Source of the DNA: Diprion similis
Taxonomy: Eukaryota; Arthropoda; Insecta; Hymenoptera; Diprionidae
Assembly (NCBI RefSeq): GCF_021155765.1
Contig: NC_060114.1
Span: forward strand, 4,712,001-4,776,000
Direction of reading: 5' to 3'
Length of the DNA: 64,000 bases
Shown here: positions 1-10,900 of the stretch, piece by piece
Numbering within the stretch: position 1 is the first letter of the stretch
How the letters are laid out: every line of letters starts with the position of its first letter
Notes under the pieces: generated by a model
Seen by the model: only the letters and a program-made list of their open reading frames with translations
Told to the model about the DNA's origin: nothing
The model's database searches: none
Program-made: the position numbers and the translations under genes

Positions 1-1755
1 TTACAAAAAAAATTTAGTACGAGTAAACAGAATGTAAAAAACAATAGTAGTCACAGACTCATTTTTTTATTACAGCTATAAAACTCATTTTCATTTCGTA
101 CTCGGAACCATATTTTTCCGTCATGATAAAAAAATGAAAATGTAATTAAGGACCGTACAGTAATCAAAAATATACATTTTTCTTAATGTGTACCAATACC
201 AATAAATGCAATAATCATTATCACTTACTCATAATGAAATAATTCCCGCTATTCCAAAGTTATTTGAATCTGACGTCGGCAAAAATCTAATCCAGTCTAA
301 TTGGAAATATGAAATGAAACCAAATTACCAGTGGATAAAATTTCGTCTCAATATGAGATCCATACATGCATTGCACCATAATGGTTTTGCGATAATGGAA
401 AATATAGTTATACATACGAGTACATTGAAAGATCTTATGAGATTTTGCAAAAAAGTTGCACAAATTTTACCGTAGTATACAAGGTAATAATAAATTTTCA
501 AAACCGCCAGTAGCGAATAATCAAAAATGCGAGTATATAAAATGTTATGGAAACAGTTATTGTTAGTAAGAAGAAAAAAAAACTCACGTTATTCCCCTCC
601 GCGATGATTTCACCCCGTGAGCTTTCATTCTATAGGAACCCCATATTATACATAAAAATAGGAACATACGTATTAGAAAGGGATTAATCTCTTATTGTAT
701 GTGTACTAATAGAAGATTAGTTGCCCCCTTCCCTCACCGAGTCTGCACCCTTCTAACGGAGGTTTAATTTCGCTGGCATTTTCATAACAACGAATTATTC
801 CGATATATCCCGCAATCAATACTACGATGCAGTTATACCAGCTCAGCAATTAGGAACATCGATTGATAAATACCTTAGGATGTGTGGGACGTACAGTCAG
901 GATGAAAATGCGTCGAAACAACAAGGTAAGGAAAATCAACAATTCGAGAAAAGGTTTTATAAACAAAACGTTTCAAATTCCTGAACTTTCACGTTCTTGT
1001 GTTTATTCTGCTCGTTACCCAAATCCCCCAAAAAAATGTCTGAAAAACATTCAAAGAATCTAAAATGATAGTACAATTATAATGCTCGAATATAATTCTT
1101 GTCAAGCATCTGTTGTACCGTATTTACAAAAATATATTTTTATCCGCTCTGGAGATGATTCGTAAAAAAAATGTCAAACAATCTCAGCAGATCTCTACGG
1201 TTAGAAAAATGGGCCCAAAAACACTGAAATTGGATCAAGAAGACTGAATTTAACCATCTAACCAATCTTAAATATGAACAATTGTCTTCAATTCCAGATA
1301 TCTCAGCTTGTGTTATTAGAATTTTCTCAGATGGTAGGAATGTAGTTTCATCATTTCTATTCACTGTCATTAAGGCAAACATCATTGCTGAAGATATTTT
1401 TAACGGGTTTTCCTCTTTTTCTAACCTAATCTTTGATTCAGTCGTCAATTCATTTTGGACATACAAATAACGAGGCTTTTCAAAAAAAAAAAAAAAAATT
1501 CCCATTACAGGGACTTTTTTACTTAAATATAACTAGACCAACTAATTGTTCAGTGAAACTCTAAAACCTTTGTTTTCACACTTTCTTGAGCTGACTGTAC
1601 GTCGAAGAATGCTTAATCCTATAACGACTACCCTCGCTTATCTCGCACGGTATAACACAGGTACATCGGGCCTGCACAAAGGTCGAGCACAGACAAGACC
1701 GTATGAAGAAGCTGGCAATAAACAGGTGCCTATAAAATCCGCACGCTGCAGGCAA

Positions 1756-1791
1756 ATATATGTATGTATATATATATATATATATATATAT
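1756..1791. repeat. (TA)n microsatellite
   Basis: TATG/TATA alternating run of about 36 bp in intergenic DNA. Confidence 0.85.
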
Positions 1792-2214
1792 GTAAGGGGG
1801 AGGCGGATGCGTTCGCCGGGTTTCCTGTGCCGAGTATTAAGCTCGCAGTGAAGATCGGCTTACCTTAATATTTGTTGGCATCAGGGTCTGCAGCCGAGTT
1901 GAGGGGAGATGGAGTCGTACGGCTCGCCAGTTTCGCTGCATTGAGCAACGCGAGGCAGGGGTTGCCATGACAGTAAAACTTATTGGCTGAAGCAATGATC
2001 AAAATACGAGACATCTAATGAAATGTTCTTACATAGTTTTATTGGCATGGAGAGATACATCGGGCTGAATGAGAGGCCCGAAACCGTCCGTTCTGCGCTA
2101 CCTTTGAAGTCATTCTGCAGCCTCAGGTGGCAAACTGTTCTCCGGTACTTGTAATCCACCAAAATCACTTCAGAGGAATTTGGAGATAGAAATTTGAAGT
2201 GCGGATCGAATGTG

Positions 2215-2543
2215 TCGAGAGGAAACGGCGAAACTTACAATTAGCAGGCTGAGTGGCCGACTGCGCATGCGCGAAACGATCGAACTCGACTGGTCGGTGA
2301 GATCGCGACGCGGTCACGTTTCTGTCGGCAAGGCAGGGCTGCCAACTCACTCGAAACGGGCTTTGACACGTCAAACTCTCCCTCCGTGTAGAATTGCGAT
2401 TTGAAATTAGAGTGCATCAACGATTAGAATAAGCATCACCTACATAACCTCCATTATTTGAGGTGGACAACTGAAGCTTAAGTTGGCTAGCCTGCGTGAA
2501 AATACGAGATAAATCTGGTAAGTTTCACAGTTTCCTTTCGACA
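2215..2543. mobile_element. Family-1 TIR repeat, copy A
   Basis: About 330 bp. The left end CGAGAGGAAACGGCGAAACTT and the right end AAGTTTCACAGTTTCCTTTCG are inverted copies. It carries the family internal motifs: TGCGCATGCGC, a GGTCGGTGAGATCGCG block, GGCAGGGCTGCCAACT and AGTTGGCTAGCCTGCG. No coding capacity. The structure fits a miniature inverted-repeat transposable element (MITE); the superfamily is unknown. Confidence 0.65.
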
Positions 2544-2717
2544 GATTTTTGGCGTTTCGAATGGCTTTTAGGTATTATTTTATTAATATCTCTTTATTAT
2601 TTACAAAAAACTTTATAATAATATCTCTAGGTTTTTTTTCACCGTCACACACGTATATGCTACTATTACTATATTTATCATTATATTAACATTAATAATA
2701 TCAATTCTCTAACGTTA

Positions 2718-2762
2718 TGTATAATATATAATATATATTTATATATATATATATATATAATA
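2718..2762. repeat. (AT)n microsatellite
   Basis: AT repeat with a few interruptions. Confidence 0.85.
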
Positions 2763-4105
2763 TAACATCGTTTCGATTATTACAAATTTCTTGGTACAAG
2801 GAGAGACCGATGCTTTCTATTTCTTAAATTTACTCGTTATTTACATTAGCACACGTGGTCCGTGTGACTCGATACCCCTGCAGGCGTTACTTTATATATG
2901 CAGTGCGGAATGCGCAATACATTTATATTATACATGAGGCTGCAGCAGAGCTCTGACAATTTCGCAAAAAAAAACAACTATTCATCAACAATTTTAATGC
3001 CTCTTAACAATTTTTTCACAATTGCCTGCGGTGTCTATTTCTCGACGACCTTCAAGGTGCAAAACTTGATGACAAAATAAAATGATTCTCGAGATAAATT
3101 ATGCGTGCTCTTTCAATAAACACCTTATGCTTATACTGCAAAATAAAATAATTCCGTAGCCGATTCTTGAATATTGTATTAGTAACCAAATTTTTCAATT
3201 TTATTACACGTGGTAAACAATTCTTGAACATTGAAATTAACGCGAAAATAGCTAACGAATTTAATACTTGTACAACGATTAGACATATATTTGTCTAAAA
3301 CGAATAGGAAAATGTAGAAATAGATTCGTGTAAGTTATTATATTACATAAGGAACGACGTATTGATGACTCTGTCAGGACTCTGCGAGCTCCCTCACATT
3401 TTCCAAATGAAATAGTTAATAACTATATATATATAATGATAATTGAAGACATTATGTACATAATATCCAAGATAATCTTATACATTACTAAACACTGTGT
3501 TATATGTGCACATAATATTATTTTAAATATATTTGTGTGCATCATACAAAACGAATTGACGTAGAAAAGAGTTTATTTGTTTTCTCAAACAATTTTTTTT
3601 TTTTATTTAATTCAATCTACAGCGATCTAGATCCAGGATTTATAATCTTAGTTAATATGCAATGTATAACGTAATTTCTACAGCTGGTCAAAATTAATCT
3701 CTACATTATACTTTACATTTTTCCGATTCCCTTTCAGGGAATTAATACTTTAATTTCGAGAGGATAAATTGCATTGATTAGAAGAAATATGTTCTGGTAT
3801 ATAAGTTTGAAGGTTACAACTGATGAAAAATCGAAAAATCTTATGTTTTCTTGCGCTTCAATTGACCCAATTATAGTCATAAGTATCCAAAATGTATGTC
3901 ATACCTATAATACAGTTTTTTTCTAAAGAGAAGTAAAAATTCACGATAACGATGCACAAAAATCTGACCAAATGAATGCAACTTTCGTATTGAATCGTTA
4001 AAGTTCATCGGTGCAATTATTTTGAATCTAAAGCAAGTGCAGTAACGTAATTGTAAAATCACTGCTTATTCCATTTCGTATTTTGATTTTACGCATAATC
4101 TTCAG

Positions 4106-4386
4106 CTGACCAGCCTATCATGTGCAACGTCATGAAAAGCTATTCGATGTTTATTACTCATTTATTAATTAGGTACCTGAATCTAGCTACAGATCGACAA
4201 GCTATTATTTATTTTAGTGAAAGATTTGAAACTTTTTATCGAAACCTACGAGAACCTCGTGTTCCTGCGAGGTTGTACGATGCTATATTATATAAACTTG
4301 TACATATTCTAACTTGTCATGATAATGATGTTCAGATTGAAAATATGTATAGAATTATAAAGGAAATAAAACGACCTTATTTTCGC
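4106..4386 (+). CDS. Candidate unrecognised coding exon
   Basis: Open for 93 codons between a plausible acceptor (ATAATCTTCAG) and a good donor (CGC|GTGAGA). The product is helix-rich in appearance (YFSERFETFYRNLREPR, ENMYRIIKEIKRPYF). I do not recognise the family. It could be a 3' exon of a gene extending left, a two-exon small gene starting at the ATG at 4120, or a decayed gene. Support is the splice signals, the following short exon and the nearby poly(A) signal; chance is not excluded. Confidence 0.25.
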
Positions 4387-4720
4387 GTGAGAAAATCTTC
4401 TTAAAAAAATCTTCTACCTTATACTATTGTTTGTAATATATAATATGTACAAAGTCTTGGAGACTAATTACTTTCTTAAATTCAACTTACGTCGGTATGT
4501 GTAATTTAATCGTCTAATGCGACTGTGTGGTCGATTATTATTTTCACGCTAAACGTATACGTCGATTCTGCACAATATTTCCGTAATAAACTTAATATAA
4601 TGAGTGCATTGACTATTGAACAAAATTTTTCGTTTCACAGTTACATGTTATTTCTTGGGTTCATAGAAGATTTGAACGAAGAATCTCTTTTAATTAGAAT
4701 AAATTAAACCGCTTCCACAG

Positions 4721-4810
4721 TCTCTGCAGAATTATCCGAATTCGATGATAAAACTAGAATTGTTATCGGAAAAATTGTTCAAAATCAACGTCACAGCTCC
4801 ACGAGGCTGA
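4721..4810 (+). CDS. Candidate terminal exon following 4106-4386
   Basis: After acceptor CGCTTCCACAG, joining in phase 0 to the exon ending at 4386 gives 29 more codons (SLQNYPNSMIKLELLSEKLF and a short basic tail) to TGA. AATAAA at 4851-4856 sits 41 nt later. An alternative frame here is also open for about 80 codons, so the call is tentative. Confidence 0.2.
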   Translation, partial: SLQNYPNSMIKLELLSEKLFKINVTAPRG

Positions 4811-4859
4811 AGGTAGCAGCCAAACGTTCTAATGTTCATTCAAATAAGGTAATAAAGTT

Positions 4860-7051
4860 CAAAAATGAAAATTTTGTGAGATACTTCGAAGCCCTGATAC
4901 TATTATACAATTCTGAGGATAAAACTGAACTGCAATTTTCTATTTCCAAAAAGCTTAACACCTTTGGCTGCTGACTCTGATCGCTATCTTCAGCTTCATC
5001 ACAACTCCTGGAGCGCTATTTTCGCCAATCTGAATGGAACGCTATTCACTTCGTGTTCACTATATATATATATTTATGTTTATAAACCAGCCACTGTTTC
5101 GGCACGTTTAACGTTTCACGATATTTTATTTTTCTTCCTAATTAAGGTCCCCTTATAACTAAGCACACTTCAAAGCCTGGTTCGACTTTCGTCACTCTCG
5201 CGAAGATCACGAATTCACGGGTACGATCGTCTGAGTTATACTTAACAATAATTCAACTTCGCGAATGAAAATTGACAGGCAGCCGGTTCGTTTCGGAAAT
5301 GAATGATAAATATCGAGGAAAAAATTCTGCATTTATCCACGTCGATCAAGAATCATTTTTCAATAAATCGCACCACATGAACGTATTAGAAATTTAGGTA
5401 TTGACTAAACGTGCAATCGTTTGACTTCGTTACCACTGAGTATTCACGAGATTTAGTCAGTGATCGCAATACCAAAATAATACACCGAAAACTAGCGCGA
5501 TTTCACTTTGTTTCTCCGATTTTATAACAATTTGTTCAGTTTCTTCAGGACACTTGCGCTATGAAATAGTGATTGAAACGTCATTTATTGTTGGAACGAA
5601 ATGAATATAATTTGCAAAATGTGTTCCTTGAAAACTACTGAGATTTTCGACGAAAATATGATTGGTTGTTGATTCTGGACTTAACCTCACTGTCCGAAAA
5701 AGAATTAGAGCTGTGCCAAATTCGTTTTCTTTCGTGCTGTGTAGTTTTGAACAAATTGTGATTGCATTATATTTTATTGGTGAACTATGATTTCAGAGAG
5801 TTGGTTTTACAACGAGCGGTACTCTGTTTGACTTTGCTTATTAAGATAACCGTTATAACGTTACCAAATTGATTATATATTCCCGAGGAATGGGATCGGA
5901 GACCGGGAGTGGAATTCCCAAAAAAATTTACGAATGTGATCAGAATAACGGCATATCGTCAACTATGTACATTTTATTCCCGTTCCCTGTAACCATTGAT
6001 TATATTTTATTCGCCGTGAAGTTATGCATCTAATTATCGAAGAAAATTTGAGGTATTTAAAATTCTTGGCTATGACACAGAGTAAAATAGTTTCGAGAGT
6101 CGTGAAAGAAGTCTATTAATTTAGAGAAAGAACGGAACTTGACGCTTCTTACAGTTTATCGTAGCACAAGTGCTTTTTCAAATAATTATACGTGGAGAAT
6201 AAAGTCGTATCGGCTGAAAAGTCGATTTTGGTGCAGGTAAGCGTTGATTGTAATTTTTTTTTCTGTTATTCACCGTAAAATTACTCGAAATGCAGATTTA
6301 ATGCATTGTAATTAACCGAAAAGAAGATAAATATTAGAGATCGTGTATCGGACGATTACATGACTTTTCAGAACTATTTCTTAGTCGAGACTTAAAACTT
6401 GAAGAAAAAAAATAACCTCACTTTTTAGCTTTCACACATTGGTCGTAGATTGCATTGTCTAACCTTATCATGCAGTCAAAAACGCCAAACTAATTCCCCC
6501 TGAGCAAAACTGTAATGAAATATATTCCATTAGTCCGAAACTCACCAAACATTGACCCCGCACTTGTCAGACGCACTCTGTATTCCAGCGTCGACATATA
6601 AATTCGTACCCGTAATACCCCGAGGGGCCGTTCACTTAGGAAAGTCATACATTTTACAGTTGGAATTAAAAGTTGGCAGAAAGAATTCAAATGACTTGAA
6701 TCTTGTTTGAGATGACGAGTAATCATGATGACTGAAATTGTAGCGAATCACTTTTAAGTCTTGCGGTTAACGTTGAATGGTTTTAATTGACTATTAACAC
6801 TGACTTAAATTGTTGTTTACGGATTTCCACAGATTTTTAATGATTTAGCAGCGTTCTAGGAATTTCCAACAATTTTGTCCCCTTGCAACACTAGGAAATC
6901 AATGAAAATCGGGGTTGACATGCAGATCAATTGATATCACACAACCGAAAATCACCCCATACGATAAAAATGACTTGAAATCAATGTAAATAATGATAGG
7001 GAATAATTAATTTTATATCTAAAAGTGAACGGCTCCTCGGTATACTCTTAC
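4860..7051. other. Intergenic DNA downstream of scro, no supported gene
   Basis: AT-rich sequence with only short open frames and no recognisable domain. The repeat content is unclear apart from the family-1 copy that starts at 7052. Confidence 0.55.
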
Positions 7052-7446
7052 CGCGAGGAAACGGTGAAACTTATCGAGCCAAGTAACCGACTAGGCATGC
7101 GGACAAGATTGAACATTGAACTCTAATAGTCGGCGAGATCGTACCGCAGCGTTTTTTTCTTTTGCAAAGTAGGGTAGCCAACTTACTCGAAACAAGGCAT
7201 GAGATGTAAAACTCTCCGACGTCAAATGGCGAATTGAAATGACGGTGTTACGACGACTCTTATCAGTAACCAGTGATCAATGATCAATAAGAAACCGAAA
7301 GAAAAATCGTATCACCTTCGTATCCTCCACAGCCCACATTTGACACCTGAAACTTGAGTTGGCCAGCCTGCGCGAAAAGACGACGACGCTCGCGCATGCG
7401 CAGTCAGACACCGAACTTAAGTCAAGTTTCACCGTTTTCTCTCGGC
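7052..7446. mobile_element. Family-1 TIR repeat, copy B, abutting the scro 3' end
   Basis: Left end CGAGGAAACGGTGAAACTTA, right end AAGTTTCACCGTTTTCTCTCG. It shares with copies A and E the GTCGGCGAGATCG, GTAGGGTAGCCAACTTACTCG, AGTTGGCCAGCCTGCG and GCGCATGCGCAGTC blocks. It ends about 50 bp from the predicted scro poly(A) signal. Confidence 0.65.
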
Positions 7447-7494
7447 GTGACGTGACGCGAGACGATAAGCAGCTGCCGCAGGAGGCGAGCAAGC

Positions 7495-7500
7495 TTTATT
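7495..7500 (-). terminator. Candidate scro poly(A) signal
   Basis: On the minus strand AATAAA lies 112 nt after the scro stop (plus-strand TTTATT at 7495-7500). It predicts a short 3' UTR ending near 7470-7485, just before the family-1 repeat that ends at 7446. A more distal site is possible. Confidence 0.5.
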
Positions 7501-7612
7501 AAGGACTGTCGTCGGGAATGGCGTACCAAGTGGCTGGATCCGCGGCGAGGGCCCAAGGGCCAGCGACCTGGGGACTTGCGTAGGACGCAGCTCCCGCCGC
7601 GGATGGTGCGCA

Positions 7613-7945
7613 CTACCAGGCTCTGCCCTGCAGTGGCAGGTAGGCACCGCACTGCGGCTGCTGCTGCTGCTGCATGCTCTGCTGGGCGTTCGTCCTCGTG
7701 TACGAACAGTGCTGCAGGCTCTGGCTCGAGGACATCACGTGACTCACGCCGACCACCGAGTGGTGCGAGACAACCGCCGCGTGGTGCGAGCCGTGGGGAC
7801 TCGACGCGGCCGTCATGTGGGGCGCAGGGCTCGCCAAAGCCGCGCTGGGACCGCCGCGGCTTCCCTCGTTCCCGCCCCCGCTTCCGCAGGGCTTTCCGTC
7901 CTTGACCAGAACCGGGACGGCCACCCTTCGAGGGGAACTCGCGCT
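7613..7945 (-). CDS. scro: scro coding exon 4 (NK2-SD and C terminus)
   Basis: Residues 347-456 and the TAG stop at 7613-7615. The acceptor is ATCGTTCCAG. The exon opens with [17 protein letters not shown], the NK2-specific domain, continues through Gly/Ser/Ala/His-rich and Gln-rich segments ([11 protein letters not shown]), and ends in QGRAW, comparable to the GRTW end of vertebrate NKX2-1. The GC-rich composition matches exon 1 and contrasts with the AT-rich intron. Confidence 0.92.
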   Translation of the reverse strand, partial: SASSPRRVAVPVLVKDGKPCGSGGGNEGSRGGPSAALASPAPHMTAASSPHGSHHAAVVSHHSVVGVSHVMSSSQSLQHCSYTRTNAQQSMQQQQQPQCGAYLPLQGRAW

Positions 7946-10900
7946 CTGGAACGATAAAGACAAGTTCGTTTCGGTTAGGTTAGGTTAATTTTGCCCATCC
8001 AACGGAGACTTGGGAGAGAAAATGGTGAAAGTTAGCAGGCTGACGATGAGTGACTGCACTTGTCGTCTTTTTATGCAGACTGATTATATTAATAGTTCAG
8101 TTGCCAAACTCAGCTTATGGAGGTTATGTCGCGGATTCAAGTTTTTTCAGGTTAACCCGATGATTGTCAGTGACACACATACGGGCAGAAAAAAGTCGTG
8201 CAACTTTTGTCCCATGACACATATATTTGTGGGCGTTTGAAAAAAATATGTTTTTACTACATCGGTTTGACTGTAATTTGGTTATTCGTCGTTTTTGAGA
8301 TCGCTGAATCCGAATCTGAGATTGAATTTGCAAAATTTAAAATGGTGGATCCAATATGGTGGGCGTAAATTCGAAAAATAGTTTTATTCCGACGAAAGTG
8401 GGTGCCTCACAGTTTTTGAGGTCGCTGAATCTGAACCTGAAATCAGATTTCCAAAATTCAAAATGGCGGATCCAATATGGCTGGAGGAAATACGAGTATA
8501 AACCCAAATAAAGCCGGTTCGTTTCAAGTGTGAGTGTTGTGTCTTTATTACGGTAACCCATAATTCGAGCCTATACCAGACAAAAAATTTCTTGCTGAAT
8601 ATTTATATTGTTCATATTATGTGAGATATTTTCTCACATTTAGGCGTTTAATTACATTAAAATCAACTCAATCAACTAAAAACTAAAATTTCCTCCCGGC
8701 ATATTTTATCCATCATTTTGAATTTTGGAAATCCGATTTCAGATCCAGTTTCAGCGACCTCAAAAACTCCATGGTATTCACTTTTGTCGGAATCAAACCA
8801 TTTTTCGAATTTGCATCCGCCATGTTGGATCCGCCTTCTTGAATTTTGGAAATCTGAATTCAGATTTGGATTCAATAACCCCAAAAACTGTAATACTGAA
8901 AATGTAGGATAAATCTGTGAAAAGTTTTTTCCAACCCAAAAATTGGCACGATGACCTCATTTTCGCCTGAAAGCGAAGAGGTTAGGCAGATCTTAAATGA
9001 TTGAGGTTAGTAACTCGGGTAGGATTTTCGATCTTTTACTGTTGACTGATTAATTACCAATTGATAACTTCTACGAGTCATTGTTACAATACATAACAAG
9101 TTAGGCAACTCGTGCCTCGCTCCGAGCACGTTGGCCAACCTGTCTTACGGATGAAAACATTGTTGCAGTACGATTTTGCCGACCAATAGAGTTTGATCAT
9201 TTTGCGCATGCGCGATCGGTTTCTGACTCTACTAACTTTCACCATTTTTTCTCAGTATAATGCGCTGTACCTATAAGAAATTGGCAAAATAGAAAAAACC
9301 GATTCTGAAAATGTATTGATTTTTATTGTTGTTTGAAGTAGGCATTGATGCCGTATCGTAAGTTTATTATATGCGTTTTATTATGAGGCTGCATGATGAA
9401 TCGATTACTGTGAAAAGAATTAATTGAATGCGTCCATTAATTGATTAATTAAAATAATCCATCAATTTATTAGACGAAAAAACGATTAATTGGAAAGACC
9501 GATTAACCCATTAATCGAAAGACGTTTCTTTTGCCGTGATTACCAAAGTTAGCAAATCTTTCCGGGATGTGTGTTAAATTCGTAAACATTTAGTACGATT
9601 ATATTCGTCAATGCTTGTATAGGTTTCAGTGAAATAAAGCCTTAACATCACGTTATTATTGCGCTGACATTAAATTATTGCACCAGACACAAAAAATTTA
9701 GAAAACATAATATACACGTAACTATATATATAGTTGGTCTAAAAAGATCAAATTTATAAAGAAATAACTTTAGCATTACATTTCGATGCATTGATTATAT
9801 TCTGTTGGTAAGTTAGTGGCATAATTGGGTAGTTAATAATTTATCGGATTGCAAATTGAGTAACAATTATTTTTCTCTTCAGAACACCGGCAAATTATAA
9901 CTGCATGAAATGATTTCGAATATTTAGGTATGTACATACATAAAATAGGTTAGAGAGAAGTCACGTGATTCTCGGAGTTCTTCGCAATTCACCAAATCTA
10001 AGAACCTACTGACGCCAATGATTCCAGAAAGGATCTAAAACAAAGTTGATACCTGTCTCACAAGGCTTGGTAGATACCTATTTGAAGGTAATCACGTATA
10101 AGATCAAAAGGCTTGGATGTATTTAGTGACGTGTTAGGCCAAGTTAGGCAGTGATTAGAATAAAATGTCAAGTTTTAAGAGGGGTATCAAATTTTTCTGT
10201 GCACACGAAGAAAGGAGGCTGCAGGTACGTATGTATAATCTACCCATAACACATCCTTTGGTAGGATAAAGATCGCGTCCGTTGCCAACAAACCGTGCCC
10301 CGGTTGGGCTGCATGGCAGAGCAGCGTCGAAGGAGTTTAATATGGATAAGCAACAAGGGTAAACAAGGCTTTTTTAGAAAATGCATTTCTCGGTCCAACT
10401 GGTGCTGGTATGTGTGTCCAGCAAACACGGCATCGCGACGTGACCACCTTCTCTGTCCACAGTTCCGCAAGCACGTCGATGCGCATGTCTGCATATATGC
10501 ATATGTATACGCACACAGACACGTGTATACATGCATGTGTAATGTCTCTGTACGCAACCAGTCCGCGACGAGCAAACTCCAAGTCGTGTTATCCAAGGCG
10601 AGGGAGAGAAGAGAGAGAGAAGAGAGCGAAAGACGCGCTGATGCCTGGCTACCGTCGCGACGCCATCACCCATTCACCGATCTCCGTTCATCGGTATGCC
10701 TTACAGAAGCTTCGGCTACCTGGCCAACCACTCAGCTGTATCAACATTCGGTACATGACATTCCTTTTCTATCTTTCTCAACATGCCTTGATTATTCCTG
10801 CACACACACACACACACGCACACACACGCTCACGATTTCGGACCTGCAGAAAGTAGGCTTACAATCGTCGCCAAGATTTTCTGCATAGAGGTACCAACAA

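Larger units (their letters stand above)
1..4105. other. Intergenic, AT-rich, no supported gene
   Basis: Contains a T-run/AG followed by a 121-codon minus-strand frame at 1140-1505 that I could not place in a family, AT microsatellites at 1756-1791 and 2718-2762, and the family-1 repeat at 2215-2543. Nothing else is supported. Confidence 0.6.

Noticed and set aside
1140-1505. 121-codon minus-strand frame with a T-run then AG near its start, faintly recalling a TBC-like helical segment (LLRLFDIFFTNH)
   Set aside because: No convincing motif, no donor at its end, and its first codons come from a homopolymer. Similarity is too weak to name.
10240-10888. Overlapping frames up to 197 codons in scro intron 3
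   Set aside because: Several frames on both strands are open at once through GA/CA simple repeats and TATGCATATG-type sequence; no family features.
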